Below, piece by piece: positions 32,151 to 43,120 of a DNA stretch of 64,000 nucleotides; positions within the stretch are counted from its first letter, which is position 1; each line of letters begins with the position of its first letter. A program made the position numbers and the translations under genes. Under the pieces are notes generated by a model, which worked only from the letters and a program-made list of their open reading frames with translations, was not told the origin of the DNA and did no database searches. The stretch comes from Allium sativum (taxonomy: Eukaryota; Streptophyta; Magnoliopsida; Asparagales; Amaryllidaceae), in assembly GCA_030737875.1 (NCBI GenBank), contig CM060909.1:28541659-28605658 (forward strand). Reading direction: 5' to 3'.

Positions 32151-33144
32151 AGTGCACGTACCTGTTTGGTATAGGAGACTTTTGGAGGCTAGGGCGACCG
32201 AAGCCAGCCCCGCAGATGTTCCTCCTCCTCCTCCGGTAGTTAATGTTCCTCCTCCTCCTATCGCTGAGGTTCCTCTTCCTCCCATAGCTAATGTTTCTAC
32301 TTCACCTCAGCATCCCCAAACTGACTTCGCAAAATTTTGCCAAGACTTTAAGGCGATGGGTTGCAAGAATTTCATTGGAACCGAGACTTAAGTAGAGGCA
32401 AGGAATTGGTTGAAAGAAACCGAAGATCTTTTTACCTTCTTTGATATAGATGACCGTAGGAAGGTTTTATTAGCAGTGTGGTTGCTAAAGGAAGAAGCTG
32501 CACGTTGGTGGGTGGTCACCACCGCTACTAGGCCAATTGAGAATTGGGATGACTTTCGGGGAAAGTTTGGACTAAGGTTCCTATCACTAAAGCAAGGGGA
32601 CATGACCATTAGGGAATACGTGGATAAGTTTAATCAACTTGCTCGGTTCGGTTTAGACTTGGTTAACACAGCTCAGAAGAAGGCCCTATACTTTGCTTTA
32701 GGATTAAACGAGCCATTACATGGTTTAGCCACGTCTCATATACCCTTGGGGGCAACTTTCGAGAGTTTGGTGAATATGGCCCTACTCAATGAAGAGAATA
32801 GGAGTGACAAAAAGGAGGAGAAGTCTGAAGATAAGAAGGAAAAGAAGTGCTTTACTTGTGGAAGCTCGACTCATCTAAACAAGGATTGCAGGAAAAGGAA
32901 GGGCACTTTCTTTAACTGTGGAGAAATGGGACACTTCACTAGGGATTGCCCGAAGAAGCAAGGGCAAGGCCAGGGTCAGACTCAACGTGCTGGACCTTCA
33001 GGAGGGCAAGTTCATGCTCTCAATACCGCTCCAGTTCCCGATCAAGGTAGTATTTCTGTTGAGAGCCTTGTATATATTTCTGATTTTCCACTTCGTACCT
33101 TGTTTGATTTTGGTGCATCGCATAGTTTATTTCATCTGGTTTAG
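32151..33144 (+). pseudogene. Gypsy-2 gag
   Basis: Resumes EGVHVPVWYRRLLEA and a Pro-rich stretch, then the capsid region (FAKFCQDFKAMGCKNF; EDLFTFFDIDDRRKVLLAVW; MTIREYVDKFNQLARFGLD; PLGATFESLVNMALL). A single in-frame stop at 32389-32391 is the only break in the main frame. The first zinc knuckle, CFTCGSSTHLNKDC, is intact. The second, FFNCGEMGHFTRDC, has lost its first Cys. The original start lies at 23558 across the insert, and the ATG at 32119 belongs to the insert. The protein would assemble the particle. Confidence 0.9.
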
Positions 33145-33469
33145 TTGAAGGTTTGCACCTAAGTACTAGTCTAGTTAATGATCCCGTGTGTGTTTCAAAT
33201 CCAATTGGGGGTTCCGCCCATTTGTCTATTATCTAGGTGGATTTGAATTCTCGTGTGATGCTTATATTCTCGGTTTCATGGGGTATGGGTTGATTTTGGG
33301 CATGGATGGGTTGTCCAGTTTTGGAGCCATCCTTGATTTTTGAGCATAGGATTGTGAGGCTCATGACTCGCCTCGGTAATACCCTAAAAATTTCTAGTAA
33401 CCCTACGAGTCCCGTCATGTTGTGTTATCTTGAATCCCTCAACTCGTCTATCGATAGTTTGTAATCAGT
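33045..33469 (+). pseudogene. Gypsy-2 aspartic protease
   Basis: The active-site loop reads RTLFDFGASHSL, with Phe for the Ser/Thr of D-S/T-G-A. A stop follows within ten codons (33142-33144). The downstream half can still be recognised (CDAYILGFMGYGLILGMDGL, frame-shifted relative to the first half). A further frame break leads to RT. Confidence 0.75.
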
Positions 33470-34271
33470 GAGGGTGGTCCGAGAATATCCTGATATCTTG
33501 GGTGAAGTGAATGGGGTTACCCCTAAACGAGAGATAGATTTCCGCATTTATCTGGTTGATAATGCCAAGATAGTTTCGTGGCCGATAAGGCACATGGCCC
33601 CGCAAGATGAGAGTTAAGAAGGCAAGTCAAGGAGTTGCTTGAGAAGAACTTCATTAGATGAAGTATATCTGAATGGGGAGCGCCTGTAGTATTTATTACC
33701 AAGGCGGATGGTTCTCTTCGACTTTGTCTTGATTATCGTGAGTTAAACAAAGAGAATAGACAACCATTGCCAAGGATCGATGATTTGTTTGATCAGCTTG
33801 TAGGAACATCTGTATTCTCTTGATCTTGCAACTGGATTCCATCAGCTCAGAGTAGCTGAGGATAGTATAGACAAGACTGCGTTCAGAACTCCAGATGGAT
33901 TCTTAGAATGGCTGGTCATGCCATTCGGTTTGACTAATGCACCCGCCTACTTCGTGGACATGATGAGTAGGGTGTTCAGGGAGTTCTTGAACAAGTTTGT
34001 CGTGGTCTTCGTAGATGATATTCTGATCTTCTCTAAGGATGAGGAAGAGCATGCAAGACATCTCAAGGAGGTGATGGATACGCTTAGAGCGCATCAGTTG
34101 AAGGCCAAGTTCTCCAAATGTCATTTTGGAGAAAAAGGAGTTAGATTCCTTGGACATATAGTATCTAAGCAAGGCTTAGCGGTGGATCCCGCTAAGGTAG
34201 TTGCAGTTCAGGATTGGAAGACTCCAAGGAATGCAACTAAAGTAAGAAGTTCTCTCAGTTTAATTAGTTAG
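33470..34271 (+). pseudogene. Gypsy-2 reverse transcriptase
   Basis: The N-terminal part is frame-shifted ([40 protein letters not shown]). The well-preserved block runs [39 protein letters not shown], and FVVVFVDDILIFSKDEEEH with the catalytic Asp pair near 34013-34018, then KCHFGEKGVRFLGHIVSKQG. It stops at KVRSSLSLIS. The RNase H domain and its linker, which gypsy-1 retains, are absent: the sequence passes within about 60 bases to the integrase leader LELRPTLLDQVG. Confidence 0.9.
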
Positions 34272-35150
34272 TTAGCGTCCCTTGAGCTTAGACCTACCCT
34301 TCTGGATCAAGTAGGGACTTCACGGAAAGAAGACCCGCAGTTAGTCGAGATAATGAACCAGTTGATTCGAGGCGAGATGTTAAGTCACCTCGCTATAGAT
34401 GACAAGGGATGGCTAAGACGCGATGAGAGAAAGAAAGTTCTTGAGGAAGCGCATCGCTCTAAGTTGACTATACATCCGGGCAGAGATAAGATGTATAAAG
34501 ATATGAAGCGCATTTTCTTTTGGCCTGGGATAAAGAAGGATGTGGCGGAGTTTGTCTCTAGATATATCATTTGCCAGCAAGTTAAAGCCGAGTCGAAGAA
34601 GCCGGTGGGCTATTGCATCCTCTAGACGTTCCACTATGGAAGTGGAAGAGTATTCCCATGGATTTTATCGATGGATTATCAAGGTCAAGGAAAGAGAATA
34701 CGAGCATGTGGGTCATAGTAGGTAGACTCACGAAGAGTGCTCATTTCACTCCGGTAAAGAGCGAAAGGACTGCATCATAGCTAGCGACAGTTTACTTTCA
34801 AGAAATAAAGCAGTTGCATGAGGTTCCCTAAAGTATAGTTAGTAACCATGACTTAATCTTCACTAGCCAGTTTTGGGATAGTCTACGGGAAGTCATGGGC
34901 AAGCAACTGAATCTAAGCACGGCCTATCATTCGCAGGCGGATGGTTCATTGGCAACGTGGATTGGTATTTTCGAGAAAAGTTCTGCTGCGTGGAATACTT
35001 TATAGTAAGTAAACGAGATCCAGGATTCACTATTGAATTTTGGAGAGCTTGCATGAAACCATGAGGCCATAGTTATTTTAAAGCCAAGAATGATAGAAGA
35101 GTAAGTGAAAAAGGAAGACGAGAGGCGATAATGAAATGGGTTCCAACTCA
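34272..35150 (+). pseudogene. Gypsy-2 integrase
   Basis: The zinc-binding N-terminus is recognisable (HRSKLTIHPGRDKMYKDMKR, then IFFWPGIKKDVAEFVSRYIICQQ), but the first Cys of the CX2C pair is Tyr. The core follows after a frame break: MDFIDGLSRSRKEN near 34660; IVSNHDLIFTSQFWDSL near 34840, with Asn at the Asp position of SDxD; and AYHSQADG near 34930, after which the Glu-containing QTERVN segment is missing. No C-terminal domain is readable. The copy is inactive. Confidence 0.8.
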
Positions 35151-36085
35151 TATTGGGAAATAGGAGTTAAGAAGCTAAGAAATCATGAAGTAAAAGACGG
35201 TCAAAGCACAGTGGAGTTAAACTCAAGGAAACGTGACTTAGAAGACTGAAGGCTAGATACGCGCATCATATCTCTTTTTAAGAGCATATCCTTGATCCTT
35301 GTTTTCCTGTGGAACTTACTCGCATATTATCTTTTTTATGTATATCCTCTCGGTCCCATTCTCGGTCCTATTTCTGTCGGGAGGTATGACTTATTGGCTA
35401 GTAATACATGTCAGGGTTTGAAGGGGGTCCGTTAGGTTGACTAAACCTTTTGGGCTTTTATAGAATATGGGTTGGATTAGGAAGGGATTTCTTGTAATCC
35501 AAAAGGAGTATATCTTGCTTATCTTCCCGATCTCTTTGTAGCATATCTTTTGCTATCCATGTTTGTCTTGATCATCTAGTTTATCGTGTTAATCTCTTCA
35601 TGAGAACCTTAGGTAGAAACCCTTTGGATGAAACATGTGTTTGAAACATGTTATGATTGATGTTTGCAAGTGTTTGCAAGTGGTTACTCGTGGATGCATT
35701 ATACACGTTAGGCACTAGATCGGCTCACACACTCCTCATATTGCATATGCATGAGTGTTTACGCTTATTCATGGATGAAAATTTTTGTGTTATCACATGG
35801 ATGTCGCATATGGATGTATGTTATGTGCACACATATAGATGTTATACATTATGTTAGGAATTGCATACATATGGATTCATTTCACTAACATAATTTGCAT
35901 TGATGATATTTGCATTAGATAAGTGCACATACACACACCTTTGCATATGTTCATACAACATTTAGAATCTTGTAAGGACAATGATTGCTCGTGGATGATG
36001 TTTTGAGTAGATGGATGTTGGATGGTAGGATACGTTCTTCCTAACTTGAAGATTTCGGGGACGAAATCCTTTAAGGAGGGGAGAA
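35151..36085 (+). other. Gypsy-2 3' UTR and PPT
   Basis: No gene is supported. CATATG- and GTGCA-rich sequence similar to the gypsy-1 3' region is followed by the PPT TTAAGGAGGGGAGAA (36071-36085) directly before the LTR. Confidence 0.75.
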
Positions 36086-39000
36086 TGTAACAACCCGTAT
36101 TTTCAATAACCTATTATAACGTAAATCGAGGCAGAATTTAATTCTAAAATCTGAATCAAGGGAAACGGGCTATGCCATTGCGTTCGTCTCGGAAAAATAC
36201 GCAAAATAGAGTCCGAGTTTTCGAAAATCGGAGTCCGTATGACCCGATTAAGGCCCAACGAAGTTTTCAGAAAATTTCAAAGTAAAACAGATTTCAAATT
36301 CAAGTTTGAAATTGGAGATTAGGGTAAGATTGGGCCAGGCGTGAAAATTCCCGCCAGAGCACCCAAGTCGACAGCCCTGTCGACTTGGGAGTCGACTTGG
36401 TTGGACCCAAGTCGACAGCCCTGTCGACTTGGCTGTCGACTGGGTTCAGCCGGGCAGTTTTGCCTGGTGCACCATTTTGAGATTGTGTTGAGCTTGGGGG
36501 CCAGATTCGGTTTTAAGGGCTGAGATTGCAACTAGGGTTTAATCCTATGGCCTAAAACACTTGCCTAATCTATAAATAAGACCCTAAGCTAGCCCTAAAT
36601 CATTATTATTCAACCCTACAACTAAACTATGGCAAAATTTTACCTCATGGCCTCCACTCTCTTCATAAAATTCTAAATAAATTTCTATGAGAGATTTTTC
36701 ATGCATACAAGTATTTTCAAGCTTGTATGAGTGTCATTAGCTTGCATTCAAGTCAAGTTTCTATATTTGCATCATAAAGCAAGGGTTTTGATTATTTTGG
36801 CTCAAGGGATTTTCTATTAGAGCTTGCATTTTGGGTTTAATTGATTTCATAAGGGCTTTGTCATATTTTTGTGACTTCCTAAGCATTGTAAGCCATATTC
36901 TACTTTCATACTTAAACTCTAAAGTTAAATGTATGATATGCAAGTTTGCCATGATATGCAAGTTTACTATGTCATGTTATGCAAGTTTGAGATGTTATGA
37001 TATGCAAGTTTATCATGTTATGTTATGCAAGTATGCCATGTTATGATATGCAAGTTTTGTTATGCAAGTATGCCATGTTATGATATGCAAGTTTGTCATG
37101 TTATGATATGCAAGTTATCATGTTATGTTATGCAAGTATGCCATGTTATGATATGCAAGTTTATCATGTTATGTTATGCAAGTTTGATATGCAAGTTCGT
37201 CATATGATATGCAAGTATGTTATGCAAGTTTGGGATGATCATTTTGTTCATGTTATCATGTTATGCAAGCTTATCTTGAGTATATGGACATAAAGCTTCA
37301 AGCTTTATGTTAAAGGTTGCATTTTGACAACATGTAAGTTATCATATCTCTTATGATAACTTGCATGTGAGGCTAAATGCGAACTTATGGCCATTTCTAC
37401 ATGTCATTTATCACCATGTATCACCAATATGCTAAGTTTGGTTTTATGCATGCTTTTGAGGCCTAAAAATGTAATATGCAAGTATATGAACATATGTACA
37501 TTTCATATGCCACCATGTTGAACTTGTGGCTTCAACGCCTTTATGTCATGATCATGCCAAGTTCCCTCTTTCTATCCTTTATGCGCTATTGCGATATGTA
37601 AGCGATGGGATTGCGTTTGGGGTTGGGTAAACTTAAAAGACATAAAAACATAAGATTGGGAATTTACCTATTAAGTTAGGTCTACCCATTGGGAATTTAC
37701 CTATTAAGTTAGGTCTACCCAATTGCTTGAAAATTTGTAACATGTTTTGGAAACATGATGGACATGACACTTAGAAAAGAAAAGTGTGACCAACTCGAGG
37801 TTGGGTTGAGTTTGTAGCGTAAACCTATCCGGAACTGACCGGCTTAACTAGTTGCTACAAACAATAGGACCCAATGTGAGAAGTTGGCCATGTTGTACCT
37901 TGAACCCGAGGTTAGACCAAGTTGTGGTGTAAAGCTACCCGGACCCGCCCGGCTTAACTAGTAACCACAACAAGGTCTAACGTGAGAGGTTAAGGCGCAT
38001 TAAATTAATTAATGCCTCGTGATTAGGGTTAAGTCATGGTCCACTTAATACTTAACCAATTTGGGCTTGGTAGATTACTCAGGGTTAAGTCGTGAACTCA
38101 TAGTTACACTTAACCAAGTTAATCCATGATTAGCAAGAGGGTTAAACCGTACTTAACCCACTAGAAAAATCCTGGCAATGGGGGTCCACTCCAGCAGTAA
38201 TCCCAAGTTTGTATCATTAAGGCCCTAGGGTCTAGGCTAGGGAGGGAGCACGATTACTGAACTGGAGGTAAGCGACGGCAGAGTGGTACGCCGGTGTAGT
38301 TCCGGGCGGACTTATGGTCGTGCACATAGTCCGAAGCCGGGGAAAACATGCACGGGTACCAGTAGATCGAGACTGTGCACGCATGTTTATGGTGTCCAGG
38401 GGTTGCCACCCTAGGGCTTGATACACCCGACGGGAGACCCGGCACAGTCTGACTACAATTATGTTTGGGCCGTATGGACACCAACACGTGACGAGTTAGG
38501 CTTATAGGGAGCCGATCGACTAGACCGTTTGGTTGGACCTCGTATTAGGGTCAAACCATGTTATTGGACCTCATATTAGGGTCGCTTCATGTTATTGGGC
38601 CAAAGCTTGGGCCAAGGGATCAATACTTGTTTATTCAAGTCATGTTAGTTTGCTAGTACACCTGTGGTGCAAAACCTTAATCCTGATTATGCGATGACAC
38701 CTTTATCTACCTTGTTAGTGAATCATCATGCCAGTATGTAGTTATCCATATGTTCATCTCAGCTTTCATCATGCCAGTTAACTTTATTAGTTTACATTGA
38801 TTGTAGTAGGGCTTACTCAGTCTTTTTGACTGACCTGTTTTCTTTCGCCTCTTTTCTTCCGTTTCCCCCCCCCCAGGTTCTCAGGGTGGGAATATTGGAG
38901 CTTAGCTTGGATTTCTGATCGCTTGCTTGTGGGATTTAGCTCATGAACGGTTGGACATGAAGCTAGCTATGGTTATCACTTATTTTGGGGATAGTACTTA

Positions 39001-39255
39001 TGTATTTCAGTTTTTCAGTAATGTTGTTTTTATCTAGACTTGTGTATTTGGAAAATTGACATTATGTTGTACCAGACTTGTTTTGAAATGGTTTGAAATC
39101 TTCCGCTGTTTTATCTATGTTATTTACTCTGTTTACATATATACATATGTTCTTGTTCTGCCTTGATATATCATTATGCATGTTTACCTGATTCAAACGC
39201 CCCTCCAAAGTCAGAGTGCTTGCAAGAGTCACCCTGGCGGAGGTGGGGTGTTACA
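36086..39255 (+). repeat. Gypsy-2 3' LTR
   Basis: Pairs with 20196-23358. Palindrome cluster at 36361-36445 with six intact GTCGAC sites, TATA box at 36571, tandem array at 36929-37266. Differences seen by eye are few: for example the left copy has lost one CpG in the palindrome cluster, and the right copy lacks about 9 bases near 38275. Confidence 0.95.
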
Positions 39256-40200
39256 ATTTTTCAAGATATGCTTGGACGATATTTTTGAGAAATAAAAGTG
39301 ATACTTTTGATAACTTTAAAATATTTGTATACCAAATTCAAAACGTAACAGGTTTAAAAATTAAAAGCATAAAAAGTGATCATGGAGGAGAATTTGAAAA
39401 CAAGAAGTTCGATTTATACTGTAAAAAGAAAGGAATTTTTCACACTTTCTCGTTTCCTAGAACTCCACAATAAAATGGAGTTGTAGAAAGGAAAAATCAA
39501 ACAGTACAAGAATGCGCTAAAACATTGTTGAATGGGAGTTCGTTACCATAACATTTCCGAGCGATAGTTGTTGCAATGACTTGTTATGTTTTGAATCGTG
39601 TTTCAACTCGACAACTTACGGAAAATACTACATATGAACTTTTTACTGGAAGAAAAACAAATATTTAATATTTTAAAGTTTTTGTTTCAAATGCTTTATT
39701 TTAAATACAAAAGATCAGCTTGGAAAATTTGATTCAAAATCTGTTGAAAGAATATTTGTAAGATATTCCGAACGGAGCAAAGCCTTATCGTATTTATAAT
39801 AAAAGAACAAGTAAAATAGAGGAATCACTTCATGTGTCCTTTAATGAATATTTTACACAAAATTCTCTTAATTCAGATATTTTGAAGAATAGATCTTTTA
39901 AAGATGAAGATATTATAATTTATAGAGAAGATGAAAACATTGTTCATAATAACATAAATGATAATACAGCTGAAATTCAAAATATTCAATAACGAAAATC
40001 AACTGTAGATAGTAATGAAATTAGATCACCCCCAAGAATACTACGAGATCATCCAACGCAGAACATTATTGGTGAAATTAACTCAAATGTAAGAAAAAGA
40101 AGTCAGCTAAACTTAGTAAGTAATGCTGCCTTTTTATCAAATATTGAACCCAAAAATCCAAAAGAATCTTCTAGAAATTAAAACTAGAAACAAAGCTAGG
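39256..40200 (+). pseudogene. Copia-1 integrase, remainder
   Basis: Continues the core as FSRYAWTIFLRNKSDTFDNF. The second catalytic Asp is in SDHGGEFENKKF and the third, Glu, in GVVERKNQT, so the D,D,E set is complete at motif level. A stop lies at PRTPQ* before the Glu. The C-terminal part (YRIYNKRTSKIEESLHVSFN) leads into a Ser- and Asn-rich linker with several stops. Confidence 0.9.
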
Positions 40201-41331
40201 AATTAAATCTGTTTGAACGTAATGAAGTCTGGGAATTAGTTCCAAGACCAAGTGATCAAACTTTCAATGGTATGAAATGGGTTTACAAAAATAAAGCAGA
40301 CAAATTAGGTAATATTACTAGAAACAAAGCTAGGCTTGAAGCACAGTGTTATAATCAAGAAGAAGGTATAAATTATGAATAAACATTGGCTCTAGTCACC
40401 AAACTAGAAGCAATTAGAATTCCATTAGCATATGCATGTTATCATAATTTTAAATTATATCAAATGGATGTTAAAAGTGCTTTCTTAAATGGTTATATAA
40501 AAGAAAGAGTATACGTTAAAAACCATTGCTTTTGAACATGAAAAATATCCTAATCACGTTTTCAAATTGAAAAAGATGTTATACGGATTAAAACAAGCAC
40601 CTTGTGCTTGGTACAAACGTCTTAAAAATTATTTAATTAATTTAGGATTTCAAATTGGAAAGGTTGATCAAACGCTTTTTATAAAAAGAGAAAATTAAGA
40701 TATTTTAATAGTTCAAATCTATGTCGATGACATTATTTTGGGTTCAACTAAGGAGAAAGGAATTCTCTAAAATAACGACTAGCGAATTTGAAATGTCTCA
40801 TATGGGAGAACTCTCGTATTTTCTTGGTTTACAAATTAAGAAACTTTCAAATGGAATTTTCATAAATCAAGAAAAAATATTGCAATAATTTAATAAAACG
40901 TTTTGGAATGGAAAATGCGTCAAGTAAATTGACACATATGAGTACAGTAACTCATCTCGAAAAGGATGAAAATGTAAGAGTGTCGATCAAAAATTGTATC
41001 GCAGTATGATAGGTTCTCTCTTATATTTAACAACTGGTAGACTAAATATTATGATGAGTGTTTGTTTATGTGCTCGTTTCCAAGCCAACCCAAAAGAATC
41101 ACATTTACGAGCAGTAAAATGTATATTACGTTATCTTAGCAGCAATATAGATTTTGGACTTTTCTAGCCCAAAAGATTGTTCCTTTGAATTAGTATCATA
41201 TAGTGATGCTGATTTCAAAGGATCACGGACGGATCGTAAAAGTGCAAGTGGTACTTGTCATTTCATTGAAAAATCACTAATATCGTAGTTTAGTAAGAAA
41301 CAAAATTACGTTTCGCTGTTGATGTGTGAAG

Positions 41332-41388
<57 letters not shown>

Positions 41389-41640
41389 TATAGCATTGGC
41401 TTGTGCTTAAGTAATATACATGCAACAAACACTTAAAGATTTCAATGTTAACTTGAGTAATTTAACTATTTACTGTGATAATACAAGTGCAATAAACTTA
41501 TCCAAAAATCCGATAAATCATTCTAGAACAAAGCACATTGATATTAGATTCATTTCATAAGAGATAATATTGAAAAACATATTATAAATCTAGAATGTGT
41601 AAATTTAGAAAATTAGATTATAGTATCTTTACTAAACCAT
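40201..41640 (+). pseudogene. Copia-1 reverse transcriptase and RNase H
   Basis: RT begins NEVWELVPRPSDQTFNGMKW and continues YQMDVKSAFLNGYIKERVYV, LYGLKQAPCAWYKRLKNYL, and IYVDDIILGST with the Asp pair at 40726-40731. The region after YVDD is frame-shifted. RNase H retains SYSDADFKGSRTDRKSASGT and SKKQNYVSLLMCEVEYI, then a TA run, then SIALACA and IYCDNTSAINLSKNPINHSR, ending KHIDIRF. There are at least eight disruptions. Confidence 0.9.
41336..41385. repeat. (TA)n microsatellite inside RNase H
   Basis: About 25 TA units lie exactly at the EAEYIA-type motif of the copia RNase H. They were probably expanded from its GAATATAT codons. Coding similarity is continuous on both sides. Confidence 0.95.
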
Positions 41641-41987
41641 TGTTGGAAAGTACATTTATTAAGCTTCGAAGGGAGCTAGGAATTATTTCATGTTTAGACT
41701 TATAAATTATATCTGCTAATATGTTTTCTCTACTATGCTCGATTGATGCTTTATCATGTTACATTTTTTTAATCGATGACATAGGGGGAGAAAAATTATA
41801 GAATATATACCTACTAACATTTTGTTATATGGAAACAAATGGTAAGTTTTTTTATGCACTAACAGAATATTGCAGAGAAGCTTTATATTTAGGGGGAGAC
41901 GAATATATGCAAGAATACATTCAGGGTGAGAAAATAAATAACTCTACACAATTGCAAGAGATTGTCATCAATCAAAAAAGAGGAGAA
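41641..41987 (+). other. Copia-1 3' UTR and PPT
   Basis: Noncoding. AGGGGGAG tracts at about 41784 and 41892 precede the final purine tract AAAAAAGAGGAGAA (41974-41987), which abuts the LTR. Multiple tracts fit a Sirevirus-type element. Confidence 0.7.
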
Positions 41988-42161
41988 TGTTAATTCATGA
42001 GATTTTTGATTCACGACAATGAAGAAATGAAGATCGATCGAAGAGTTAGTTAATATATATATATATATATATATATTTGTTTTAGTTTTATTAGAATATG
42101 TTAAAATCTATCCTCGTTTATCATAACACAAACACATTTTTAACACAAATGCATGAAACTC

Positions 42162-42209
<48 letters not shown>

Positions 42210-43120
42210 AAATGGCTGAAAAACAACCACCATTACTAGGGTATATACCCTGGACCAGTCGACTGGTCCAAAAAACACCAGTCGACTAGTAAAGGTATAA
42301 AGCCCTAGTAACATTATTTTCTGCCATTTTTCCAATATATATATATATATACACACAATTTATATTTTCTATCAGTTGACTGGTGATCTTTATACCAGTC
42401 GACTGATCTGACAATAACAAGCGTATTTCTGAAAAGTCACCATCTTTCATGAAGAGATTCCTTTTGATTTCTAAAAGAAATGGTTACTTCTCTTTGATAA
42501 AACTCTTCATGAACATTGACTACTTTTCAACCACTATAAATAATTACAAACTTGTTTTACAAATCACCAGTTCTTACTGATTTCTATTCTGTATATTGAT
42601 CTTTATTTCTAAGTTCTCTTGCATTCTAAAAGCTCTCTAAAAAGATCATATTGCTTTTGAATCATTGATTTTTTTTTCAATTCTCTTGATTCAATAAGCA
42701 ATAGACTTCCTTCAATCTTCACATACACGTTATATACCTGAGGATAAGATTATAGGAAGGGTGCACTCAACTGTTGGCTATTCATTGTTATTCAAGAACA
42801 CAATCAAAAGTCAAACTCTTATTGTTTGTTGAAGTCCTATGTCGGTGCTCGGATGTGTTATGAACCTGTTCCTCCGGGTAAAGTGACGGCATTGATAGTC
42901 GTATTCCCTAAGGAGTCCGGGACTGGACGTAGGTTGGGAAGTCCGAACCCGTACAAATTTCTGGTGTCACTTTTCTTACTGCATTTACTTATCTGTGATA
43001 TCTTATATTGTTTAATATTTACGTGTATAACTATTGTAATAGATAAGTTATAATATCATATTCACTTCCGCATTTCCATATAGAAAGATCCTACTCTAAG
43101 TCATAAGAGACGACTTTTCA
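41988..43120 (+). repeat. Copia-1 3' LTR
   Basis: Starts TGTTAATTCATGAG and ends GACGACTTTTCA. Contains TA/TG microsatellites (42050-42075, 42162-42209, 42335-42353) and the right-hand copy of the promoter hairpin. Flanked by GTAAC on the right. Confidence 0.9.
42231..42312. promoter_or_regulatory. Hairpin enclosing the copia-1 3' LTR TATA box
   Basis: Outer arms TTACTAGGG and CCCTAGTAA; inner GTCGAC at 42258 and 42281; TATAAAG at 42296. Compared with the left LTR, each of two stem positions has changed together with its partner. Confidence 0.75.

Larger units (their letters stand above)
20196..39255 (+). mobile_element. Gypsy-2: chromovirus-like element inserted in copia-1 integrase
   Basis: LTRs of 3163 and 3170 bases begin TGTAACAACCC and end GGTGTTACA. 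ATTTT at 20191-20195 and 39256-39260 is a perfect 5-bp target duplication. PBS, gag, protease, RT, integrase and PPT are in gypsy order on the plus strand. RNase H is missing and an 8.5-kb Sirevirus-derived insert separates the leader from gag. The near identity of the two LTRs by eye makes it younger than copia-1. The gag and integrase resemble gypsy-1, so the two belong to related families with different LTRs. Confidence 0.95.
16575..43120 (+). mobile_element. Copia-1: Ty1/copia element (Sirevirus-type gag), split by gypsy-2
   Basis: The order gag, protease, integrase, RT, RNase H identifies Ty1/copia. LTRs of 1127 and 1133 bases start TGTT and end CTTTTCA. PBS and PPT adjoin them. The flanking pentamers, GTACA on the left and GTAAC on the right, are similar but not identical. 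The long gag with a charged coiled-coil tail and an acidic Ser/Asp stretch before EQANMCFMAKK is typical of Sireviruses. About 19 kb of the span is the nested gypsy-2 element; without it copia-1 is about 7.5 kb. Many stops show that it is dead. Confidence 0.9.
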
